Shown: piece by piece, positions 1 through 5,128 of the stretch | How the letters are laid out: every line of letters starts with the position of its first letter | Numbering within the stretch: position 1 is the stretch's first letter | Assembly: GCA_934613165.1 (NCBI GenBank) | Contig: CAKTSW010000133.1 | Location: 1-5,128 of the forward strand | Direction of reading: 5' to 3' | Source of the DNA: an uncultured Ellagibacter sp. | GTDB taxonomy: Bacteria; Actinomycetota; Coriobacteriia; Coriobacteriales; Eggerthellaceae | DNA: 5,128 bases | Notes under the pieces: generated by a model | The model's database searches: none | The model's input: only the letters and a program-made list of their open reading frames with translations | Told to the model about the DNA's origin: nothing | Translations under genes and position numbers: made by a program

Positions 1-71
1 GTCCTCGCTTCACTGCGGAACTCGCTTTGTGAAGGCCGCCGGGAATTACGCTCTACGTTTTCGCTTATGAG

Positions 72-96
72 AAGGGCGCTCGTTTCGAGCGCCCTT
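72..96 (+). terminator. Terminator-like hairpin, probably of a plus-strand neighbour
   Basis: AAGGGCGCTCG pairs perfectly with CGAGCGCCCTT (11 bp) around TTT. On the plus strand it is followed by the T-rich stretch TTTGGTTCGTTCGTTC (95-110), whereas the minus-strand downstream side is not T-rich. It therefore fits a gene arriving from the left and convergent with argG, though it could act in both directions. Confidence 0.55.
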
Positions 97-185
97 TGGT
101 TCGTTCGTTCTGAAGACAACGCTCGCTTGACCCCGTTCGACCTGCGGTATTGTCGAAATCACAGGACGCATCGAAGTCAGCGAGC

Positions 186-281
186 GGGATTCTGGCGAGT
201 GCAGGCGCCGTGAAAGGTTGAGGAAGCGTACTGAAGGTACGCGACGAAACCTTGGAGCGGCACCTGTGCCGCCAGAATCCC
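186..281. repeat. Long palindromic element (MITE/REP-like or structured RNA)
   Basis: About 96 nt fold on themselves in register. The perfect 12-bp ends are GGGATTCTGGCG (186-197) and CGCCAGAATCCC (270-281). After one bulged base, 199-205 pair with 263-269 (7 bp including two G-T pairs), 207-210 with 258-261, 214-219 with 248-253 (AAGGTT/AACCTT), and 226-231 with 237-242 (GCGTAC/GTACGC) closing a 5-nt loop. Such nested pairing in a non-coding gap is unlikely by chance and is typical of dispersed palindromic repeats or folded RNAs. The hexamer GCATCG flanks it on both sides (168-173 and 287-292), possibly a target duplication but weakly supported. No second copy is seen in this window, so calling it a repeat family is inference. 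I recognise no known RNA family. Confidence 0.5.
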
Positions 282-296
282 ACGCAGCATCGGCTC

Positions 297-324
297 GTTC
301 CGCCGGCCGGTAGGCCGGCGGAAC
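297..324 (-). terminator. Strong hairpin ending the arg operon (no U-tract)
   Basis: GTTCCGCCGGCC pairs perfectly with GGCCGGCGGAAC (12 bp) around a 4-nt loop, beginning 7 nt after the argG stop codon. Its position and stability suggest the end of the operon transcript. On the minus strand it is followed by GAGCCGATG and not by a run of T, so it is an atypical intrinsic terminator; it could instead protect the 3' end or work with a termination factor. Confidence 0.6.
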
Positions 325-331
325 TTTGCCC

Positions 332-1537
332 TTAGCGATGCTTCTCAGCCCAGACCTTTCCGAAGAGGCTGTAGATGTTGATGAAGCCCTTCGCGGACTT
401 GTGGTCGAAGGTGTCGCCCTCGTCGTAGGTCGCGAGTTCCTTGGTGTAGAGCGAGTAGTCGCTCTTCGATCCGGTGACCGTGCAGGAGCCCTTGTAGAAG
501 CGCAGGCGCACCGTGCCGGTGACCTTTTCCTGCGTGGTGGCGAGGAAGGCGTCGAGACCGGCCTTGAGCGGCGCGTACCACTTGCCGTTGTAGACCTGAT
601 CGGCCCACTCGTGCTCGACGTGGAGCTTGAAGTGGAGCACGTCGCGCTCGAGGCAGATGTCCTCGAGCGCCTTATGCGCCTTGATGATGGCGAGCGCGCC
701 CGGAGCCTCGTAGCACTCGCGGCTCTTCACGCCGACGAGGCGGTTCTCCACCATGTCGAGGCGGCCGTAGCCGTTTTCGCCCGAGATCTTGTTCATCGCG
801 AGGATGATGTCGAGGTAGCTCATCTCCTTGCCGTCGAGGGCGCAGGGGATGCCGTCCTTGAACGAGATCTCGACGACGGTCGGGGTGTCGGGAGCGGCGT
901 CGGCATCGGCGGTCATGGTGTAGATGTCCGCCGGCGGCTCGTTCCACGGGTCTTCCAGGACGCCGCATTCGATGGCGCGGCCCCACAGGTTGTCGTCGAT
1001 GGAGTACGGCGACTTCTTCGTGGTGGGAACCTCGACGCCGTGCGCCGCGGCCCAGTCCATTTCCTGCGGGCGGGTCTTCAGGTCCCACTCGCGAACCGGG
1101 GCGATGATCTGCAGCTTCGGGTCGAGCATCATGATGGACGCCTCGAAGCGGACCTGGTCGTTGCCCTTGCCGGTGCAGCCGTGCGCGACGTACTTCGCGC
1201 CGAACTCATGCGCGATGTCGACGAGGTGCTTGGCGATGAGCGGACGGGAAAGCGCGGACACGAGCGGGTACTTGTTCTCGTAGAGCGCGTTCGCGGCGAG
1301 CGCGCGATTGAGGTATTCGTTGGCGAATTCCTCGCGCATGTCGACGACGCGGCACTCGATCGCGCCGGTGCGCAGCGCCTTGTCGTGGATCTTCTCGAGG
1401 CCGTCGTGCTCCTGTCCCACATCGCCCACCACGGCGATGACGTCGAGGCCGCGCTCTTCCTGCAGCCACTTGATGCAGACGGACGTGTCAAGGCCGCCCG
1501 AGTAGGCCAAAACGACCCTGTCTTTTTGCTCGCTCAT
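332..1537 (-). CDS. argG: Argininosuccinate synthase ArgG
   Basis: This cytoplasmic enzyme joins citrulline and aspartate with ATP to form argininosuccinate, the penultimate step of arginine synthesis. The 401-residue product matches the usual bacterial length of about 400. Residues 11-20 (AYSGGLDTSV) form the N-type ATP pyrophosphatase P-loop. Other conserved blocks are VAHGCTGKGNDQVRFE (117-132, covering citrulline and aspartate contacts), SPYSIDDNLWGRAIECG (176-192), GVKSRECYEAPG (269-280) and a C-terminal tetramerisation segment ending near KVWAEKHR. I take the ATG at 1537, which gives the usual short leader before the P-loop. Neither argF nor argR lies between argD and argG, and argH does not follow: a strong hairpin starts 7 bp after the stop, so argG appears to be the last gene of the operon. 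No frameshift or missing key residue is seen. Confidence 0.98.
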   Translation of the reverse strand: MSEQKDRVVLAYSGGLDTSVCIKWLQEERGLDVIAVVGDVGQEHDGLEKIHDKALRTGAIECRVVDMREEFANEYLNRALAANALYENKYPLVSALSRPLIAKHLVDIAHEFGAKYVAHGCTGKGNDQVRFEASIMMLDPKLQIIAPVREWDLKTRPQEMDWAAAHGVEVPTTKKSPYSIDDNLWGRAIECGVLEDPWNEPPADIYTMTADADAAPDTPTVVEISFKDGIPCALDGKEMSYLDIILAMNKISGENGYGRLDMVENRLVGVKSRECYEAPGALAIIKAHKALEDICLERDVLHFKLHVEHEWADQVYNGKWYAPLKAGLDAFLATTQEKVTGTVRLRFYKGSCTVTGSKSDYSLYTKELATYDEGDTFDHKSAKGFINIYSLFGKVWAEKHR

Positions 1538-1544
1538 GAATCTA

Positions 1545-1550
1545 TCCTTT
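1545..1550 (-). promoter_or_regulatory. argG ribosome-binding site
   Basis: AAAGGA on the minus strand lies 7 nt before the ATG at 1537. It decides this start over an in-frame TTG at 1573, which would add 12 residues not expected for the family. Confidence 0.7.
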
Positions 1551-1552
1551 CC

Positions 1553-1565
1553 CAGTTCAAAACTG
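1553..1565. promoter_or_regulatory. Short inverted repeat upstream of argG
   Basis: CAGTT-CAA-AACTG is a 5-bp perfect inverted repeat in the most AT-rich part of the 71-bp argD-argG gap, just upstream of the argG Shine-Dalgarno. It could be an operator half-site pair or chance. It does not resemble the classic arginine-repressor ARG box closely, and I see no well-spaced -35/-10 pair around it, so argG is more likely read from the upstream operon promoter. Confidence 0.15.
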
Positions 1566-1608
1566 TTTTCCAAAGGTAACGCAAACGTGCGCCGCGAAGC
1601 GCGCGAAT

Positions 1609-2838
1609 TTACAAAAGCCCACTAAGTTTCTCGATAAGCGCGTCGACGTCGGCCTTGCTGCAGATAAGCGGCGGGAGGAAGCGCAGCGTGTGCGCACCCG
1701 TCGCGTTGAGCAGAAGCCCCGCGCCAAGCCCTTCGAGCACCACATCGGGCGCCGGCTTGCCGCCTTCCTTCAAATCGGCCGCAAGCATGAGGCCGATGCC
1801 GCGAACGGATTCGACGCCGGGGAGCGCTTCAAGCGATTCGCGCAGGTAGGCGCCGACCTCGACGGCGTTGTCGGCGAGGTTTTCAGCCTGGATCTCGCGA
1901 AGCGTCGCCTCGGCCGCGGCGACCGCGAGGCAGCTGCCGCCGAAGGTGGAGCCGTGGTCGCCCGGGTTGAACGCGGCGGCCACTTCGGCGCGCGCCGCGC
2001 AGGCGCCGCAGGGGAAGCCCGAGGCCACGCCCTTGGCGATGGAGACGATGTCGGGGGTGACGCCGAAGTTCTGGAACCCAAACGGCTTGCCCGTGCGGTA
2101 GATGCCGCACTGCACCTCGTCGCAGACGAGAAGCGCACCGCGTTCCGCGGTGAGACGACGCGCGGTCTCCATGAACTCCTTCGTGCAGGGATGCACGCCG
2201 CTTTCGCCCTGGATGGGCTCGAGCATGACGGCGCAGATGGAGTCGCCCTGATCGGCGAAGAGCGCTTCGAGGGTCGCGACGTCGTTTTGCGGCGTGGCGA
2301 CGAAGCCGTCGGGCAAAGGCTGGAAAAGCTCCTGCTTGGAGGGCTGGGCGGTCGCGGCGAGCGTCGCGAGCGTGCGGCCGTGGAAGCTCTTCTTCAGCGT
2401 GACGATGACGCGCGGGGCGGTTTCGGGGTCGCGTCCTTCCGCTTCGGCCTTGCGGCGCGCGTAGACGCGCGCGAGCTTGATGGCGCACTCGTTCGCCTCG
2501 GCGCCGGAGTTCGCGAAGAACGTCTGCCAAGGCTCGGCCGCATCCGCGCCGTCGTTCAGCATGTCCGACAGAAGCTTCGCGACTTCCCCGCGATGCTCGA
2601 TGTAATAGTAGTTGCTCACGTGGATGAGCGTTTCCGCCTGCTTGGCGACGGCGCCCGTCACCGCGGGATGGCAGTGGCCCAGGCTGCATGCGCCGATGCC
2701 GGCGATGAAGTCGAGGTAGGTCTTGCCCTCGTCGTCGACCACGGTCATGCCGTGGCCGGAAACCAGCTCGACCGGCTTGCGGCCGAAGGTGTGCATGACG
2801 TATTCGTCTTCGAGCTTTTGCTCATGAGCGAGGCTCAT
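1609..2838 (-). CDS. argD: Acetylornithine aminotransferase ArgD
   Basis: This PLP-dependent class-III aminotransferase makes N-acetylornithine from N-acetylglutamate semialdehyde using glutamate as amino donor, supplying the substrate of ArgJ; some members also act in lysine synthesis. The 409-residue product has family-typical length. Motifs in order are DFIAGIGACSLGHCHP (43-58), NSGAEANE (110-117, cofactor phosphate), FHGRT (152-156), EPIQGE (208-213), CDEVQCGIYRTG (239-250, Asp240 facing the PLP ring nitrogen), SIAKG (266-270, Schiff-base Lys269), HGSTFGGS (295-302) and RFLPPL (386-391). The segment after Asp240 differs slightly from the common DEVQTGxGRTG, with Cys and Tyr replacements, while the catalytic residues are intact. 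The start at 2838 is chosen by Shine-Dalgarno spacing; the alternative ATG at 2844 adds two residues. The gene lies 63 bp after argB and 71 bp before argG, consistent with one operon. Substrate choice within the family rests mainly on the neighbours. Confidence 0.95.
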   Translation of the reverse strand: MSLAHEQKLEDEYVMHTFGRKPVELVSGHGMTVVDDEGKTYLDFIAGIGACSLGHCHPAVTGAVAKQAETLIHVSNYYYIEHRGEVAKLLSDMLNDGADAAEPWQTFFANSGAEANECAIKLARVYARRKAEAEGRDPETAPRVIVTLKKSFHGRTLATLAATAQPSKQELFQPLPDGFVATPQNDVATLEALFADQGDSICAVMLEPIQGESGVHPCTKEFMETARRLTAERGALLVCDEVQCGIYRTGKPFGFQNFGVTPDIVSIAKGVASGFPCGACAARAEVAAAFNPGDHGSTFGGSCLAVAAAEATLREIQAENLADNAVEVGAYLRESLEALPGVESVRGIGLMLAADLKEGGKPAPDVVLEGLGAGLLLNATGAHTLRFLPPLICSKADVDALIEKLSGLL

Positions 2839-2846
2839 GTTCATGC

Positions 2847-2852
2847 CCTCCT
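2847..2852 (-). promoter_or_regulatory. argD ribosome-binding site
   Basis: AGGAGG on the minus strand is a perfect Shine-Dalgarno core. It is only 2 nt from the ATG at 2844 but 8 nt from the in-frame ATG at 2838, so the second ATG is the better start. Confidence 0.75.
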
Positions 2853-2863
2853 TAAGGGTCGGT

Positions 2864-2881
2864 CCCTCCGCGCACGGAGGG
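2864..2881 (-). promoter_or_regulatory. Small hairpin in the argB-argD gap
   Basis: On the minus strand CCCTCCG and CGGAGGG form a perfect 7-bp stem around the loop TGCG. No T-tract follows, so it is not a convincing terminator. It ends 12 nt before the argD Shine-Dalgarno. The upstream arm CCCTCC could also pair with the identical GGAGGG at the argD ribosome-binding site (2846-2851), so two alternative folds can be drawn. Possible roles are mRNA processing, stability or tuning of argD translation; none is shown by the sequence. Confidence 0.4.
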
Positions 2882-2901
2882 GCGTTTCATCTGCGTTTTC
2901 G

Positions 2902-3846
2902 TTAGCTCAGCTTGCTTGCGAAGCTGTCGAGCGGGCGCGATTCGGCCGGCTCGTTCTCGTCGCTGTTGGTGATCATCGTGCCGACGCCCATGTCAGTGAG
3001 CATCTCGAGCAGAAGCGCGTGCGGCGTCGTGCCGTTCAGGATGTGGGCACGGTGCACGCCGGCTTCGAGCGCGCGGACGCACGAGTTCAGCTTCGGGATC
3101 ATGCCCGTCGACACCTGCTTCTTCTCGAGCATGTCCTTCACCTCGGCGAGGCTCATGCGCGAGATGAGCGTCGACTTGTCGCTGAAATCGCGGTAGAGCC
3201 CGTCGACGTCGGTGAGGAAGAACACCTTGTGCGCACCGATGGCGGCAGCCACATGGCCTGCAACGACGTCGGCGTTCACGTTGAAAAAGCCGCTGCCGGG
3301 CTCTTCCACGATGCCCACCGACGCGAGCACGGGGATGTAGTCGGCCGCCGTGAGGTCCTCGAGCAGCTGCGTGTTGATGCGCACGACGCGCCCCACGCGC
3401 CCGAGCTCGGGCGACGCCTGCTCGGCGACGATGGTAGCCCCATCGGCGCCCGAAAGGCCCACCGCGACCCGGCCATGATCGTTCATGGCCTCGACGAGTT
3501 CCTGGTTCACCTGGCCGGCAAGCACCGAGCGCACGACCCTCATGGCCTCGTCGGACGTGACGCGCTGGCCGTCGACGAACTTGAACGGCATGTCGAAGCG
3601 CTTCATCGCCTCCGTGATGGCAAGCCCGCCGCCGTGGACGATGACCGGCTTCACGCCGATGATCTTCAGAAGCACGATGTCGGCCATGACCTCGGCGCGA
3701 AGCTTCTCGTCGACCATCGCGGACCCGCCGTACTTGATGACGACCGTCTTGCCGGTGATCTTCTTGATCCAGGGCATCGCCTCGGCGAGAACCTCGCCGG
3801 TCGTGGTGTCGACGCCGTTCGGCCTGGATATATTATCGTAGTTCAT
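2902..3846 (-). CDS. argB: Acetylglutamate kinase ArgB, arginine-sensitive type
   Basis: This cytoplasmic kinase of the amino-acid kinase fold phosphorylates N-acetylglutamate with ATP, the committed and usually controlled step of the cyclic arginine route. The 314-residue product shows VIKYGGSAM (36-44, catalytic Lys38), VHGGG (70-74), GQRVT (93-97), FNVNAD (188-193), LTDVDGLY (211-218) and GMIPK (248-252, catalytic Lys252). About 30 residues precede the kinase core, including a segment (residues 18-32) that resembles the N-terminal helix joining dimers into hexamers in arginine-inhibited enzymes. The C-terminal HILNGTTPHALLLEMLTD (268-285) and GVGTMI (287-292) also fit that class, so feedback inhibition by arginine is likely but inferred. 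Where many homologues have GLSGKDG this protein has GLSGADG (130-136). The ATG is 4 bp after the argJ stop; its AGGA site (3856-3859) overlaps the last codons of argJ, which favours coupled translation. Confidence 0.97.
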   Translation of the reverse strand: MNYDNISRPNGVDTTTGEVLAEAMPWIKKITGKTVVIKYGGSAMVDEKLRAEVMADIVLLKIIGVKPVIVHGGGLAITEAMKRFDMPFKFVDGQRVTSDEAMRVVRSVLAGQVNQELVEAMNDHGRVAVGLSGADGATIVAEQASPELGRVGRVVRINTQLLEDLTAADYIPVLASVGIVEEPGSGFFNVNADVVAGHVAAAIGAHKVFFLTDVDGLYRDFSDKSTLISRMSLAEVKDMLEKKQVSTGMIPKLNSCVRALEAGVHRAHILNGTTPHALLLEMLTDMGVGTMITNSDENEPAESRPLDSFASKLS

Positions 3847-3850
3847 AGCA

Positions 3851-5113
3851 TTAAGTCCTGTAGTCTCCGTTGATCGTTACATAGTCGTGCGAGAAATCGC
3901 AGGTCCACATCGTGGTTTCACAAGTGCCGGCGCCGAGGTCGATGTCGAGCACGATCTCAGGCGCCTCGAAACGTCGCAGGGCCTCGCCCTCGTCGAAGGG
4001 GACGGTGAGCCCGCCTCGGCACACGGGGATGCCCATGATGTCGATGGAGACGTCTTGCTGGTTGAACGACGCGCCCGAGCGCCCCGCAGCACCCGCGATG
4101 CGGCCCCAGTTGGCGTCGTGGCCGTAGATGGCGGTCTTCACGAGCGGCGAGTTCGCGATCGTGCGCGCGCACGCGTCGGCGTCGGCGTCGCTCGCCGCGC
4201 CCGTGACGTTCACGGTGACGAGGCGCGTGGCCCCCTCGCCGTCGGCGGCCATCTCGCGCGCAAGGTGCACGCACACCGCGCGATACGCCTCGGCGAGCGC
4301 TTTGAACGCGAGCGTGCCGGGCGCGAACGCTTCCTCTCCGGGCGCCGCGGCGCCGCTTGCGAGCGTGACGCACGTGTCGTTGGTGGACGTGTCGGAATCG
4401 ACGGTGATCTTGTTGAAGCTCACGTTCACCGCGCTATGAAGGATTTCGCTTAGGTGAGCTGCGGCAACAGGGGCGTCGGTCGTGATGACGGCGATCATGG
4501 TGGCCATGTTCGGCATGATCATGCCTGAGCCCTTCGACATGCCGCCGACCGTGAAGGTGCGGCCCGCATACCCGATGGCGTCGCCCGAAAACGACACGGC
4601 GTATTCCTTCGGATGCGTGTCGGTGGTCATGATGGCGCGGGCCGCCGTGGCGCCGCCTTCCCGCGAGCACGCCGCGAACGCCGCGGGCACGCCCGTCTTC
4701 AAAGGCTCCATGGGAAGATGCTGCCCGATGACGCCGGTCGAGGCGACGAGCACCTCGTCTTCGGTGCACCCAACGGTATCGGCGGTGATGCGCGCCATCT
4801 CGCGCGCATGCTCAAGCCCCGGCTCCCCCGTCGCGGCGTTCGCGATGCCGGAGTTGATGACGACCGCGCGCGCGGCGCCGTACGAGGGCGCGCCCACTCC
4901 CCCGTCGCTTAGGTGCTCGCGCGAGACGATGACGGGCGCCGAGCAGAAGATGTTCTGCGTGAACATGCCCGCAGCCGCGCACACGTCGTCGGCGACGACG
5001 AGCGCAAGGTCGCCGCGGCCGGGTTCCTTCCGGAAGCCCGCATGGATGCCCGCAGCCGTGAAGCCGAGGGCCGACGTGACGCCGCCGCCCTCGATCGCGG
5101 AAAGTTCGGTCAT
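3851..5113 (-). CDS. argJ: Glutamate N-acetyltransferase / ornithine acetyltransferase ArgJ
   Basis: This cytoplasmic enzyme transfers the acetyl group of N-acetylornithine to glutamate, giving ornithine and N-acetylglutamate and so recycling acetyl in arginine synthesis; some members also use acetyl-CoA. The 420-residue product has the family's usual length. Visible motifs are NSGIANA (87-93), STGVIG (125-130, oxyanion-hole Thr-Gly), TTDTHPKE (163-170), KGSGMIMPNMATM (194-206), STNDT (243-247), DGEGATRL (291-298) and YGHDANWGRI (330-339), with the typical C-terminus ending DYRT. By family knowledge the precursor cleaves itself between Ala204 and Thr205, freeing Thr205 as the nucleophile. I chose the ATG at 5113 because AAGGAG lies 5 nt upstream; an in-frame ATG at 5128 sits upstream of that site and would put the Shine-Dalgarno inside the gene. 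It is the first gene of the visible operon, 4 bp from argB. Sequence alone cannot tell whether it is mono- or bifunctional. Confidence 0.97.
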   Translation of the reverse strand: MTELSAIEGGGVTSALGFTAAGIHAGFRKEPGRGDLALVVADDVCAAAGMFTQNIFCSAPVIVSREHLSDGGVGAPSYGAARAVVINSGIANAATGEPGLEHAREMARITADTVGCTEDEVLVASTGVIGQHLPMEPLKTGVPAAFAACSREGGATAARAIMTTDTHPKEYAVSFSGDAIGYAGRTFTVGGMSKGSGMIMPNMATMIAVITTDAPVAAAHLSEILHSAVNVSFNKITVDSDTSTNDTCVTLASGAAAPGEEAFAPGTLAFKALAEAYRAVCVHLAREMAADGEGATRLVTVNVTGAASDADADACARTIANSPLVKTAIYGHDANWGRIAGAAGRSGASFNQQDVSIDIMGIPVCRGGLTVPFDEGEALRRFEAPEIVLDIDLGAGTCETTMWTCDFSHDYVTINGDYRT

Positions 5114-5118
5114 GGTTG

Positions 5119-5126
5119 CTCCTTCC
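5119..5126 (-). promoter_or_regulatory. argJ ribosome-binding site
   Basis: On the minus strand GGAAGGAG lies 5 nt before the ATG at 5113. It decides the argJ start, because the other in-frame ATG (5128) is upstream of it and its own leader is outside the window. Confidence 0.75.
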
Positions 5127-5128
5127 AT

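Larger units (their letters stand above)
1..331. other. Non-coding region downstream of argG
   Basis: No convincing gene lies here. Open frames that cross it run through the hairpins and lack a ribosome-binding site. The region holds the hairpins at 72-96 and 297-324 and the palindromic element at 186-281. There is also a weaker 6-bp inverted repeat TTCGAC/GTCGAA (136-141 and 152-157). At the left edge, CTTCAC (8-13) can pair with GTGAAG (29-34) around a small inner GCG/CGC stem. A plus-strand frame that is open from position 2 stops at TGA 68-70, one base before the first hairpin, and may be the tail of a gene outside the window. Confidence 0.6.

Noticed and set aside
65..283. A 72-codon minus-strand frame in the region downstream of argG
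   Set aside because: It starts at GTG without a ribosome-binding site, lies across the palindromic element, and ends inside the hairpin region; the folded DNA explains the sequence better.
326..1579. A 417-codon open frame on the plus strand covering all of argG
   Set aside because: It mirrors argG codon for codon on the opposite strand and shows no domain; its length reflects base composition.
1593..1603. CGCG-AAG-CGCG inverted repeat after argD
   Set aside because: Only a 4-bp stem without a T-tract; too weak to call a terminator.
3826..3836. AT-rich GATAATATAT stretch at the argB 5' end resembling a -10 box
   Set aside because: It lies inside the argB coding sequence and has no -35 element at proper spacing; it more likely keeps the start region unstructured.
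3844..3852. A minimal ATG-CTA-TGA reading frame overlapping the argJ stop and argB start
   Set aside because: Two codons from chance overlap (TAATG); the argB ATG at 3846 has the proper AGGA spacing.
1690..3873. A 727-codon open frame on the plus strand opposite argD and argB
   Set aside because: It is a shadow of GC-rich codon use in two clearly identified minus-strand genes: it runs across both genes and their gap, is rich in Arg, Ala, Val and Asp low-complexity sequence, and matches no family I recognise.
4174..4190. Short tandem CGTCGG repeat in argJ encoding alternating Asp-Ala
   Set aside because: It covers fewer than three full units in a variable stretch of a normal ArgJ; common low complexity in GC-rich genes.

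Overview
The window is a GC-rich arginine-biosynthesis cluster transcribed entirely from the minus strand. In transcription order it holds argJ (5113-3851), argB (3846-2902), argD (2838-1609) and argG (1537-332). All four genes are complete, their conserved motifs are intact, and each has a recognisable Shine-Dalgarno sequence. The right edge cuts the DNA just upstream of the argJ ribosome-binding site, so any argC lies outside the window. The gene order, GC content and protein sequences suggest a high-GC actinobacterium. A gut Coriobacteriia/Eggerthellaceae member is my best guess, but this is an impression from the proteins and not a proven placement.

The genes cover most of the path from glutamate to argininosuccinate. 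ArgJ makes N-acetylglutamate by transferring the acetyl group from N-acetylornithine, which releases ornithine (the cyclic, acetyl-recycling route). ArgB phosphorylates N-acetylglutamate, and ArgD transaminates N-acetylglutamate semialdehyde to N-acetylornithine. ArgG condenses citrulline with aspartate. The ornithine carbamoyltransferase (argF), the repressor (argR) and argininosuccinate lyase (argH) are absent. In many actinobacteria argF and argR sit between argD and argG, but here that gap is only 71 bp. ArgB has the N-terminal helix and C-terminal motif of arginine-inhibited enzymes, so feedback control probably acts there.

Gene spacing suggests one operon: 4 bp between argJ and argB, 63 bp between argB and argD (with a small hairpin beside the argD ribosome-binding site), and 71 bp between argD and argG. 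Directly after argG is a perfect 12-bp GC-rich hairpin (297-324) that looks like the operon end, although it lacks a U-tract.

The remaining left end (1-331) has no convincing gene. It holds a second terminator-like hairpin (72-96), better placed for a plus-strand gene entering from the left. It also holds a roughly 96-nt multi-stem palindromic element (186-281) with perfect 12-bp ends, which looks like a dispersed intergenic repeat or a structured RNA. That element is the least explained part of the window. I see no clear evidence of a new multi-gene system.
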